Assembly: GCA_964609215.1 (NCBI GenBank)
Contig: CAZSQZ010000006.1
Span: forward strand, 62,001-126,000
Length of the DNA stretch: 64,000 nucleotides
Source: JABDKJ01 sp964609215
GTDB lineage: Bacteria > Bacteroidota > Bacteroidia > Flavobacteriales_D > JABDKJ01
Reading direction: 5' to 3'
The notes beneath the pieces were generated by a model. It did no database searches. It saw only the letters and a list, made by a program, of their open reading frames with translations, and had not been told where the DNA came from. The translations under genes were made by a program, and so were the position numbers. This document shows positions 1 to 7,835 of the stretch, one piece after another. Position 1 is the first letter of the stretch, and every line of letters starts with the position of its first letter.

Positions 1-271
1 TCATGATTTCCTCTTTGCTACCACTGGCTTGCTCCCAAAAGAGTTCATCCATTATTGCTGCAGCGTTAATGAGAAGAGGTAACATCCTTTGTTCACTCTC
101 ACTAAGAACAGAGATATCTGTATTTAATTCAAACAAAGCATACGTTGCTCTATCGGATTTTTCCTCGGTAGGCGTTTCTTTTGAATCATTAGAAACTTTC
201 ATTTCAGAATTCGAAGAATTACAGGAAAGTAATATGCCAATGGCAAAAAGGAAATAGATAACTTTTTTCAT
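1..271 (-). CDS. M49-like peptidase lipoprotein, N-terminal part (runs off the window)
   Basis: Reading leftwards from an ATG at 271, the frame stays open for 90 codons to the window edge, so the 3' part of the gene is missing. The N-terminus is a lipoprotein signal: a Lys-Lys start, a hydrophobic core and an LLSC lipobox (Cys17). A Ser/Glu/Lys-rich linker follows, then a segment with DISVLSESEQRMLPLLINAA and IMDELFWEQA. From memory this resembles the start of bacteroidetal dipeptidyl-peptidase III-like (family M49) zinc metallohydrolases. The zinc site (HExxGH) would lie beyond the window and is not seen. The open frame on the plus strand here is a shadow. The lipoprotein call is firm; the peptidase family is moderately sure. 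Confidence 0.6.
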   Translation of the reverse strand, partial: MKKVIYFLFAIGILLSCNSSNSEMKVSNDSKETPTEEKSDRATYALFELNTDISVLSESEQRMLPLLINAAAIMDELFWEQASGSKEEIM

Positions 272-510
272 ATCAGAGAATTAAAGCTTAAAGCTATTAA
301 ATAATTAAAATTAATCCCTCAATGCGCACTATCTCTTTTATTGAGGCTTTAATTCTTTTAAATATGTTTTACATATCAAGTGTTTGTTAAGCTCTGCTTG
401 CTTAGACAATTTTGGTTATTCACAATCTTTCAAAAATCCGTATTAAGAAGTGTTAAAATCTATTCATTATTAGAAGTTTCAACGTATGATTAGGTTTTAT
501 TTTTACTTGC

Positions 511-1530
511 TTGAAAATTGCTGTAGTTATATTGAATTGGAATGGAAGAAAACTCCTAGAAGAATTTCTTCCTTCTGTTGTAAAATACTCAAAGCAGGAG
601 GTTAAAATTTATGTTGCCGATAATGGATCTAGTGATGATTCCATTGCTTTTCTCAAGAAAAATTTTCCTACTGTCCATTTAATAGAACTTAATGAGAACA
701 ATGGATTTGCCCAAGGCTATAATTTGGCTTTACAACAAGTTGAAGAAGAAATTTATGTTATTCTTAACTCCGATGTAGCTGTAAAAGAAAATTGGTTAAA
801 AGGTGTGAGTGAGTATTTTCAGGAGCATCCAAAAAGAGCCGCTATTCAACCTGCCTTAATAGATTATCGCAATCCCAAACAATTTGAATATGCAGGTGCA
901 GGTGGCGGTTTCATTGATAAGAATGGCTTCGTCTTTTGCGATGGCAGAATGTTTAATGACATTGAAGTTTTTAGAGAAAAAGAATCAAAGGAAATTTTCT
1001 GGGCCTCAGGAGCGGCACTAATAATTAGAAGAAGTGTTTTTAATGAGGTTGGAGGGTTTGATCCTGATTTCTTTGCTCACATGGAAGAAATAGATTTATG
1101 TTGGCGAGTTAAAAATCTAGGATATGAAATCTGGTATTATCCTTCATCTAAGGTTTACCATTTGGGTGGAGGAACCTTAGGTAAACTTAAACCCAAAAAG
1201 ACTTACCTCAATTTTAGAAATAATCTCTTTCTCTTAACTAAAAACTATTATGCGAGCCCTTTGTTTATGAAACTGTTTTGGAGAATGCTTCTAGATGGTA
1301 TTGCGGCATGGAAGTTTTTAATTCAGGGAAACCCGCTTCATTTTTTTGCTGTTGCTAAAGCTCATTTTCATTTTTACAGCGGATTTTTTAAAATGTATTC
1401 AAAACGGAAGGTATTAAAAGAAAAATCTTCTAAACCTAACTTAAAAGGGATGTATCAAGGGAATATAATCTTTGATTATTTTCTAAAAGGAAAAAAGCAA
1501 TTTTCAGAATTGGACAAGAAAAAATTCTAA
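511..1530 (+). CDS. Glycosyltransferase family 2 (rhamnosyltransferase-like)
   Basis: A 339-residue cytoplasmic GT-A glycosyltransferase that should transfer a nucleotide-sugar residue to a surface glycan. It begins with the typical strand MKIAVVILNWNG, then ADNGSSDDS (36-44), a metal-binding NSD variant of DxD (86-88), and the acceptor-side motif GFDPDFFAHMEEIDLCWRV (about 182-200). These features fit the WbbL/rhamnosyltransferase branch of GT2. The start is a TTG at 511; no ATG gives the conserved first strand. The gene ends one base before the convergent aroQ stop. Sugar and acceptor cannot be told from sequence. Confidence 0.85.
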   Translation: MKIAVVILNWNGRKLLEEFLPSVVKYSKQEVKIYVADNGSSDDSIAFLKKNFPTVHLIELNENNGFAQGYNLALQQVEEEIYVILNSDVAVKENWLKGVSEYFQEHPKRAAIQPALIDYRNPKQFEYAGAGGGFIDKNGFVFCDGRMFNDIEVFREKESKEIFWASGAALIIRRSVFNEVGGFDPDFFAHMEEIDLCWRVKNLGYEIWYYPSSKVYHLGGGTLGKLKPKKTYLNFRNNLFLLTKNYYASPLFMKLFWRMLLDGIAAWKFLIQGNPLHFFAVAKAHFHFYSGFFKMYSKRKVLKEKSSKPNLKGMYQGNIIFDYFLKGKKQFSELDKKKF

Positions 1531-1531
1531 T

Positions 1532-1960
1532 TCATTCTTGATCAAAATTGCTTAGATAAACTATTGCGAGACCATATCCATCTAAGCCCATTCCAGCTAT
1601 TATCGCTTTACAATTTGGAGAAAGAAGTGATTTTTGCCTAAACTCTTCTCTAGCATATATATTGGTAATATGTACCTCAATTACCGTGCTTTCGACAGCA
1701 GCAACAGCATCTGCAAGAGCTACAGAAGTATGCGTGTAACCTCCTGCATTCAAAATTATACCATCGTAAGAAAAGCCGACTTCATGAAGTTTATTTATAA
1801 GTTCACCTTCCACATTACTCTGAAAATAATCTAATTCCACTTCAGGAAAGCCTTCTTCTAATTCTTTATAAAAATCCTCAAATGAGTTTTCGCCATACTT
1901 TTCTGGTTCGCGCTTACCCAACAAATTCAAGTTAGGCCCGTTGATAATAATAACTTTCAC
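1532..1960 (-). CDS. aroQ: 3-dehydroquinate dehydratase, type II
   Basis: A 142-residue type II dehydroquinase that converts 3-dehydroquinate to 3-dehydroshikimate in the shikimate pathway (cytoplasmic dodecamer in characterised members). The whole family signature is present: NGPNLNLLGKREPEKYG with catalytic Tyr22, NAGGYTHTSVAL (Asn71, His77) and EVHITNIYAREEFR (Glu95, His97 and an active-site Arg). Length is normal. It starts at ATG 1960, 38 bp from the divergent xerD start, so the two probably share a promoter region. It converges with the GT2 gene with a one-base gap. Confidence 0.95.
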   Translation of the reverse strand: MKVIIINGPNLNLLGKREPEKYGENSFEDFYKELEEGFPEVELDYFQSNVEGELINKLHEVGFSYDGIILNAGGYTHTSVALADAVAAVESTVIEVHITNIYAREEFRQKSLLSPNCKAIIAGMGLDGYGLAIVYLSNFDQE

Positions 1961-1998
1961 AGCGGAAATTTAGAGAATAAAAAATTAGCATTACATCT

Positions 1999-2925
1999 TT
2001 GATTCATAAATCCTATATATCTGGTTTTAAGTCCTATTTAATGCTTGAAAAAGGACTTTCCTCAAACTCTATTGAGGCCTATTTAAACGATATTGACAAA
2101 CTCTCCTTGTTCTTGGAAACAGAACAATCCAGTTTATCTTTTCAGGAATTGAAATTGAATTCGTTCACCAATTTTTTTATTTGGTTGAGTCAATTAGGTT
2201 TTTCTGCAAGGTCTCAAGCTCGTATAAGTTCAGGCTTAAAGAGTTTTTACAAGTATTTAAAACTGGAAAAAATTATAGATGAAAACCCTACCGAGCTTTT
2301 GGAGACGCCTAAGTTGCCTATGAAAATACCAGAGGTACTTAATATAGAAGAAATTGAAGCTATCAGCTCTGCAATCGATATGAGCAAGAAGCAGGGACAT
2401 AGAGATAAGTGCATTATAGAAACACTTTATAGCTGCGGTCTTAGAGTTAGCGAATTAGTAGAATTAAAGATAAGTAATCTATATCTAGATAAAGGGTTTA
2501 TTCGAGTTTTTGGTAAGGGAAATAAGGAACGTTTAGTACCTATTGGGAATACAGCAAAAAAGCACATTGAGATTTACCTAAACGAACTAAGAAACCATCT
2601 TGAAATTGCAAAGGGATTTGAAGATCATCTATTTTTGAATAAACATGGAAAGAAGATCAGTCGCATTAGCATTTTCAACATTATAAAAGATCTTGTTGTA
2701 AAGGCGGGAATCACAAAAAATGTTTCTCCACATACCTTTAGACATAGTTTTGCTACTCATCTTGTTGAAGGTGGAGCTGATCTCAGAGCAGTACAGGAAA
2801 TGCTCGGTCATAAATCCATTACAACAACCGAAATTTACACACATTTGGATAAGAGCTACCTAAGAAGTGTTATTCTGGATTTTCATCCACTTGAAAAAGC
2901 GGAACGTTCGCTAAAAAATCTATAG
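1999..2925 (+). CDS. xerD: Tyrosine recombinase, XerC/XerD type
   Basis: A 308-residue site-specific tyrosine recombinase, probably one of the pair that resolves chromosome dimers at dif. The N-terminal SAM-like core-binding domain covers about residues 1-100. The catalytic domain follows, with Arg149 (CGLRVSEL), Lys173 (GKGNKER), His245 and Arg248 (PHTFRHSFATH), His271 (LGHKS) and nucleophile Tyr280. Length and lack of cargo point to a housekeeping Xer protein rather than an integrase. The start is TTG 1999, just after the aroQ promoter region. The last 56 bp overlap the 3' end of the convergent membrane glycosyltransferase gene. XerC versus XerD is not certain. Confidence 0.9.
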   Translation: MIHKSYISGFKSYLMLEKGLSSNSIEAYLNDIDKLSLFLETEQSSLSFQELKLNSFTNFFIWLSQLGFSARSQARISSGLKSFYKYLKLEKIIDENPTELLETPKLPMKIPEVLNIEEIEAISSAIDMSKKQGHRDKCIIETLYSCGLRVSELVELKISNLYLDKGFIRVFGKGNKERLVPIGNTAKKHIEIYLNELRNHLEIAKGFEDHLFLNKHGKKISRISIFNIIKDLVVKAGITKNVSPHTFRHSFATHLVEGGADLRAVQEMLGHKSITTTEIYTHLDKSYLRSVILDFHPLEKAERSLKNL

Positions 2926-4219
2926 TTCTATTTGGCATGAAGGTTTCCATAAAAAACACAAAACCAACTAACAAATACTCTACTGTGAGTAGAATGGGCG
3001 GTTCATATAGTTCATGAGAATACATATAATAGCTCAGATAAACCGAAAGTGACCAAAGCAAAGGATATATTTTTCGAGTAAAAACAGATAAAAATATTAG
3101 GTTCATTATATACCATGGATGAACCGTAGTAGAAAAAAGCAGATAAATAAAAAAGGCAAGTTGCGCCAAGTTAAAATAACTTAACCAGTTTTGTTTTTTC
3201 CTCAATATACAGAAGGCAGCTATCAAAATTAGACTCAGTAAAGAAAGAACAGGCCCAATATACTGCACGGTATCCCAGCCTTTTATTTTGGTTCCAATGG
3301 AATTAATAAGGTAGAAAATGCTTGCATTAAACTCAAAAGAACGAAAATACAGATCAAGGCTTTGACTGAAATTTTGAACAAGTACTTCGCTGAGGAATGG
3401 TAAGAATAAGACAATGCAAAAGAATACCGTTAATAAACCTAATCCAGCTAATTTTCTAAACGGAATAAAAAACAGCAAGACTGGGAGTATCAAAGCCAAA
3501 GTTAGTTTGGTCATGATACCAAAAGCGAAAAAGATGCTTGCTAAAAAAAGTGAAACTAGTGTGATTTTGGCATTTCTGATAAGAATGTAAAACCCAAAAA
3601 GGAAAAAACAAATCATCATAGATTCAAAATGAAGGTTACCTATGGTTTCGATAATTACCAGTGGGTTTAACGCATAAATAATAAGTCCATTCTCATTCAG
3701 CTTTAAAGCACTTAGAATTCTTGCCAGTAAAACCATAATGGCTATTTCGGCAAGAAGTAAAACCAACCTGAAAAATGTAATTTTTATAAATAAGTTGCCC
3801 GGAAAAAATGAAGAAATATAAAATACACTCTGCATTACTGGAGGATAAACAGAATAGTAATTTTTGGAATTCATTAATTCATAAACATCCTTATTCTCAT
3901 TAATTATAACTCCTAAATCAGAAGGTAATTCTTCATATGGACTTAACCCATTACTTATAATTTCGCCATCCCATACAAAGCGGTAAATATCATCTGAAAG
4001 TTGTGGTTCGGTAAAGAAGAAGCAAAGCCGAAACAAGAGCCCAGAAATCAAAATACTTTTAAAATTCAAGCTCTTCCTTACCAAAAAAAGATAAAGGATA
4101 TAGGCAAAGCAAACTAAAGAGAACAGAACTATAAAAGAATCGCGTTCCGTAAAACTGATAAGAGAATAGCAAATCAATGCAATTAAGAATAGAAGTAGAT
4201 TTCGAACCGAAAAATCCAA
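2870..4219 (-). CDS. Membrane GT-C glycosyltransferase (MptB/mannosyltransferase-like)
   Basis: A 449-residue polytopic membrane protein with roughly ten or more hydrophobic segments. After the second helix there is a loop with LSDDIYRFVWDGEIISNG, the acidic first-loop pattern of GT-C enzymes that use polyprenyl-phosphate sugars as donors. It resembles bacteroidetal proteins usually labelled mannosyltransferase or MptB-like. The start is TTG 4219. It is the last gene of a minus-strand operon, 10 bp after a GT2 gene and two genes after a dolichol-phosphate-sugar-synthase-like GT2 that could make its donor. Its 3' end overlaps xerD by 56 bp. The sugar is unknown. Confidence 0.7.
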   Translation of the reverse strand: MDFSVRNLLLFLIALICYSLISFTERDSFIVLFSLVCFAYILYLFLVRKSLNFKSILISGLLFRLCFFFTEPQLSDDIYRFVWDGEIISNGLSPYEELPSDLGVIINENKDVYELMNSKNYYSVYPPVMQSVFYISSFFPGNLFIKITFFRLVLLLAEIAIMVLLARILSALKLNENGLIIYALNPLVIIETIGNLHFESMMICFFLFGFYILIRNAKITLVSLFLASIFFAFGIMTKLTLALILPVLLFFIPFRKLAGLGLLTVFFCIVLFLPFLSEVLVQNFSQSLDLYFRSFEFNASIFYLINSIGTKIKGWDTVQYIGPVLSLLSLILIAAFCILRKKQNWLSYFNLAQLAFFIYLLFSTTVHPWYIMNLIFLSVFTRKIYPLLWSLSVYLSYYMYSHELYEPPILLTVEYLLVGFVFFMETFMPNRTIDFLANVPLFQVDENPE

Positions 4220-4229
4220 GATCTATCTA

Positions 4230-5714
4230 TTATCCTTTGGCATGCTTAAACGAATAGAAGCAAACAATAGAAAAGCCAATAAATAACATGAGATGAAATG
4301 GAAACAGACCGAAATCATTCAAATAAATAGCAGTACCCATTCCTCCTAGAAAATATAATGCCATCAAGCCCTCCAAGAAGGTAATAGGGCTGACTTTTTT
4401 TATGGAGTAAATGTTGGATTTAAAGCCATCAGCTCTATCAGTTATATTGAATTTAGGAGTTCTAACAAAAGGGGTTTTCCTACCAACATAACCTTCTACC
4501 ACGGCAATAGCATTATGCAAGGATAAGCCCATAGAAACCGATAGAAACATTGGAAAAATGATAATAAACTCCCAAAAACTTTTGAATTTATCCTGACTTT
4601 CCCTGCTCATTGAAACCCAGTAGAAATAAGATAGAATTACAAAGCTTAAAAGGAATAATGAAGCTATTTTGAATAACAATCCAAACTCAGGTGAATTCTC
4701 CTTAATAAATAGCATAGGTACACTGAGTAAGGCAGTAGAAATAATACAAATAAAAATGAAACTGTTCATTAAATGGAAAATGGCATGCAGCTTTGTACTG
4801 AAACCAATCTTCCTTTTCATCAATACTTTTGGCAAATTCTTAACAGCACACTCAGCCGCTCCTTTAGTCCATCTATATTGTTGGTTTTTCAATGCGTTCA
4901 TAGCAGCAGGTAATTCTGCAGGAGCACCTACATCTTCTAAATATTTGAACTCCCAACCTTTTAACTGAGCACGATAACTTAAATCCAAATCTTCGGTAAG
5001 GGTATCCGATTGCCAACCTCCAGCATCTTCAATACAAGACTTTCTCCAAACCCCAGCAGTGCCATTGAAATTTATAAAATGTCCTCCTTCATTTCTACCT
5101 TTTTGCTCAATGGTAAAATGAGCATCTAAACCAAATGCTTGTAGACGGGTTAATAAGCTGTAATCTTCATTAATATGCTCCCACTTAGCTTGAACAACTC
5201 CTACCTTTTCATTCACAAAAAACGGAATAGTTCTGAGAAGAAAATCTTGCTTTGGCAAAAAGTCTGCATCAAAAATGGCTGTGAATTCGCTGTCTGTTTC
5301 ATTGAGACCATAAGCTAAAGCTCCAGCTTTAAATCCTACTCTATCAGGTCTTTTGACATGCTTAATGTCTATACCTTTTGCCCTTATTTCAGCAATTTTT
5401 TTGGCTGCTATGTCAAAGGATTCATCAGTAGAATCATCTAAAACTTGTATCTCCAATTTATCTGATGGATAGTTCAACTCTGCTACCTTGTCAATCAGTC
5501 GTTCTACAACATAAAGCTCATTAAACACAGGCAACTGGACAGTAACTTTAGGGTAATTAGATTCGTCCCCGAAAGTGGTCTTCATATCCAAATCTTGTGA
5601 CTTACAACACTTTTTTGACTTTTTATAATTGAATACTAATGTCAACTGCACAATACTGTAGCAGAAAATGAAGCTTAGAAATAAGCCATATATAATTATC
5701 AGTGCAAGACTCAT
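4230..5714 (-). CDS. Membrane-bound processive-type glycosyltransferase family 2
   Basis: A 494-residue GT2 protein of the cellulose synthase/ceramide glucosyltransferase branch. One N-terminal helix (about 4-28) is followed by a cytoplasmic GT-A domain with LDDSTDES (Asp93, Asp94), DAD (149-151), TED (240-242) and QQYRW (278-282). About four C-terminal helices follow. The complete D,D,D,Q(Q/R)xRW set implies an active enzyme facing the cytoplasm at the membrane. It overlaps the upstream GT2 by four bases (ATGA), indicating translational coupling. The product may be a glycolipid or a polysaccharide; a BcsB- or PilZ-like partner is not present, which favours a glycolipid. Confidence 0.85.
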   Translation of the reverse strand: MSLALIIIYGLFLSFIFCYSIVQLTLVFNYKKSKKCCKSQDLDMKTTFGDESNYPKVTVQLPVFNELYVVERLIDKVAELNYPSDKLEIQVLDDSTDESFDIAAKKIAEIRAKGIDIKHVKRPDRVGFKAGALAYGLNETDSEFTAIFDADFLPKQDFLLRTIPFFVNEKVGVVQAKWEHINEDYSLLTRLQAFGLDAHFTIEQKGRNEGGHFINFNGTAGVWRKSCIEDAGGWQSDTLTEDLDLSYRAQLKGWEFKYLEDVGAPAELPAAMNALKNQQYRWTKGAAECAVKNLPKVLMKRKIGFSTKLHAIFHLMNSFIFICIISTALLSVPMLFIKENSPEFGLLFKIASLFLLSFVILSYFYWVSMSRESQDKFKSFWEFIIIFPMFLSVSMGLSLHNAIAVVEGYVGRKTPFVRTPKFNITDRADGFKSNIYSIKKVSPITFLEGLMALYFLGGMGTAIYLNDFGLFPFHLMLFIGFSIVCFYSFKHAKG

Positions 5715-6397
5715 CTATACTTAAATATGGTTGTTATTATTTTATATCCAGCCATTACTGTTCCATTAATAGTCCCTGTAATTTTCGAAACTCCAATTCT
5801 CTTTCGATAACTTACCGGAACTTCTGCAAATGTAAGATTATTTTTTGCTGCCTTCACCTGCATTTCAACTGTCCAGCCAAAATTGGTATCACACATTTGA
5901 ATTTCCAATAGTTTAGACCATTTTATTGCTCTAAAAGGGCCTAAATCAGTGAATTTCTTGTTGTAAAGTAATTTAATAAGAGTGGTAGCCAACCAATTTC
6001 CAAAAATTTGTTGTGGCATCATTGACCCACTTTCCTTTTCGCCAATTGCTCTTGAACCAATAACCATATCCACGTTATCATTGATTATTGGCTTCGCCAA
6101 TTTCACTATTTCCTCTGGATAATCTGAATAATCGGCATCAATGAAAACAACTATGTCTGGCGGTGTGGTATTTTCTTTTACTTTCTCCATCCCTTTTAGA
6201 CATGCAGAGCCATAACCCATTCTGGGTTCGTCTATTACTATTGCTCCAGCTTTAGAAGCGCTTTCAACTGTATTGTCCGTTGAATTATTATTAACGACTA
6301 TGATATCTCTGACAAAATCTTTTGGAATATCATTGACAACCAAACCAACTGATTCTTCTTCGTTAAAAGCAGGTATAATTACGTCTATTATTGTCAA
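5711..6397 (-). CDS. Polyprenyl-phosphate glycosyltransferase, DPM1/DPG synthase-like GT2
   Basis: A 228-residue soluble GT2. It opens with IDVIIPAFNEEESVG, then NNNSTDNT, RMGYGSACLKGM and DADYSDYPEE (about 87-96). This order is typical of dolichol-phosphate mannose/glucose synthase relatives, which load a sugar from a nucleotide donor onto a polyprenyl phosphate. There is no C-terminal membrane anchor. The start is TTG 6397, which overlaps the TGA stop of the polyferredoxin gene; at the other end it overlaps the next GT2 by four bases. The operon position suggests it supplies a lipid-linked sugar to the GT-C gene two places downstream (inference). Confidence 0.8.
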   Translation of the reverse strand: MTIIDVIIPAFNEEESVGLVVNDIPKDFVRDIIVVNNNSTDNTVESASKAGAIVIDEPRMGYGSACLKGMEKVKENTTPPDIVVFIDADYSDYPEEIVKLAKPIINDNVDMVIGSRAIGEKESGSMMPQQIFGNWLATTLIKLLYNKKFTDLGPFRAIKWSKLLEIQMCDTNFGWTVEMQVKAAKNNLTFAEVPVSYRKRIGVSKITGTINGTVMAGYKIITTIFKYR

Positions 6398-7833
6398 GCA
6401 GTCTTTGCTAGTTTGATTCCATCATTTCCAATGATAATAGGCATATCATCCTTAAATCTACCTGCCTCCGGACCATTTTCCAGTTTTAGCACACCCCTAG
6501 GACAAACAGCTGAGCATACACCACAACCTACACAGGAAGCTCTAACTATATTCTGACCTCTTTGGGCATACCATCTAACATCGATTCCTTGCTCACAATA
6601 GGTAGAACAGTTACCGCAAGAGATACATTGACCGCCATTTGTTGTTATTCTAAACCTTGATTTGAATCGTTGGATAATTCCCATATAGCCAGCCATTGGA
6701 CAACCAAATCTGCACCAAACCCTATTACCAAGAAGTGGATAAAACCCAACACCTACAATACCTGAAAAAGCAGCTCCTATTATAAAGCCATAAGGCTGTT
6801 GGAAAAACGTATAAATACTCAGACCTAGAAATTTATCCGTTTGGGCAAAGTGTCCATAGAGTGTAGCGAAAGTCATGATAAAAACAAGCACCATAACTCC
6901 ATGAATCATCCATCGTTCTAGTTTCCAGGAAGAAAGCTTCTTACTTGATAATTGACGAAAATTATCTCCTGCAGTTTCTGCCAGTCCACCGCAACCACAA
7001 ACCCATGAACAATACCATCTTTTACCCACGAAATAAGTAATAATAGGTGTTCCAATTAAGAATAGAAGCATTCCAACCCATAGATATGTCATACCCACTG
7101 GAGCAGTTGCCTCGCTTTGCATAGCTGTTAAATTCCAATCGTAAAAGAAATCGTAATTTAAAGGCCAAACATTCTTTAGATCAGAATCATACCATACTTC
7201 GTAACCTAATGATTCATCCTTTACTCCATTGTAGTTCATTGCTACTAAGATTTCTGGAATAAAATAAGCCAAGAAAAATTGACTAATCATTACTACAACG
7301 GTTCTAACTTTTTGATAGGTATTATGCCAATACTTAACAATAAACTTTAACCCTAAAAACAAAATTGCTACAGTATATAAAGTACCGTATACAAACCATT
7401 GTCCAGATGGCCTCCCATTTAAAAAATAACTAAGTGGGTCAAATAGACCAACCAAACCTTCGTTCGTTCCATCTATCCCCGTACCTAAACCTAAAACTGA
7501 CGGAAACCAATAAAGTAAGACGTAAAAACCTGTGAGAATAATTCCGATTACCCAAGCCAAAACACCTCTGTTTGATAGGCTGTCAAACCATACGCCATTG
7601 TTCTTTATTCCAGCCGGCAAATTGGCATATTTTGAATAGGTAAATAAGACAGTACCTACCAACATCAATAAAATAGAAACAGAAAGAAAAAGCGCATTAT
7701 TTAATTTCACACCAAAAAAGGCCAGAAACAAAATAAGAACACCTATTCCAGAAATAGCAGCTGCAATTTTCTGTACCCCACTTAAATCTTTAGGATGAGG
7801 GTTTGCGATTGATAAACTTTCTTCTTTGCTCAT
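6394..7833 (-). CDS. Membrane-bound 4Fe-4S polyferredoxin (NapH/NosR/CcoG-like)
   Basis: A 479-residue electron-transfer membrane protein. Several helices fill residues 20-380. Between them are CSWVCGCGG (Cys275, 279, 281) and CRFGCPM (Cys374, 378), motifs shared with the NapH/NosR family. Two classical 4Fe-4S sites close the protein: CISCGNCSTYC (403-413, then EQG) and CVGCGVCSAVCPRG (434-446). An insertion with an Asp/Tyr/Trp-rich loop (about 201-245) sits between helices. No nap, nos or cco genes are nearby. It starts two bases after the FAD oxidoreductase stop and overlaps the following glycosyltransferase, so the oxidoreductase is its likely electron partner (inference). Confidence 0.8.
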   Translation of the reverse strand: MSKEESLSIANPHPKDLSGVQKIAAAISGIGVLILFLAFFGVKLNNALFLSVSILLMLVGTVLFTYSKYANLPAGIKNNGVWFDSLSNRGVLAWVIGIILTGFYVLLYWFPSVLGLGTGIDGTNEGLVGLFDPLSYFLNGRPSGQWFVYGTLYTVAILFLGLKFIVKYWHNTYQKVRTVVVMISQFFLAYFIPEILVAMNYNGVKDESLGYEVWYDSDLKNVWPLNYDFFYDWNLTAMQSEATAPVGMTYLWVGMLLFLIGTPIITYFVGKRWYCSWVCGCGGLAETAGDNFRQLSSKKLSSWKLERWMIHGVMVLVFIMTFATLYGHFAQTDKFLGLSIYTFFQQPYGFIIGAAFSGIVGVGFYPLLGNRVWCRFGCPMAGYMGIIQRFKSRFRITTNGGQCISCGNCSTYCEQGIDVRWYAQRGQNIVRASCVGCGVCSAVCPRGVLKLENGPEAGRFKDDMPIIIGNDGIKLAKTA

Positions 7834-7835
7834 AT

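Noticed and set aside
317..346. CCTCAAT ... ATTGAGG inverted repeat between the M49-like gene and the first glycosyltransferase.
   Set aside because: Seven-base stem with a 16-base loop and no clear T run; both flanking genes start here rather than end, so a terminator is not expected.
1999..2925. Tyrosine recombinase as integrase of a mobile element.
   Set aside because: Length and architecture fit housekeeping XerC/D; no tRNA, att repeats or cargo genes are next to it.
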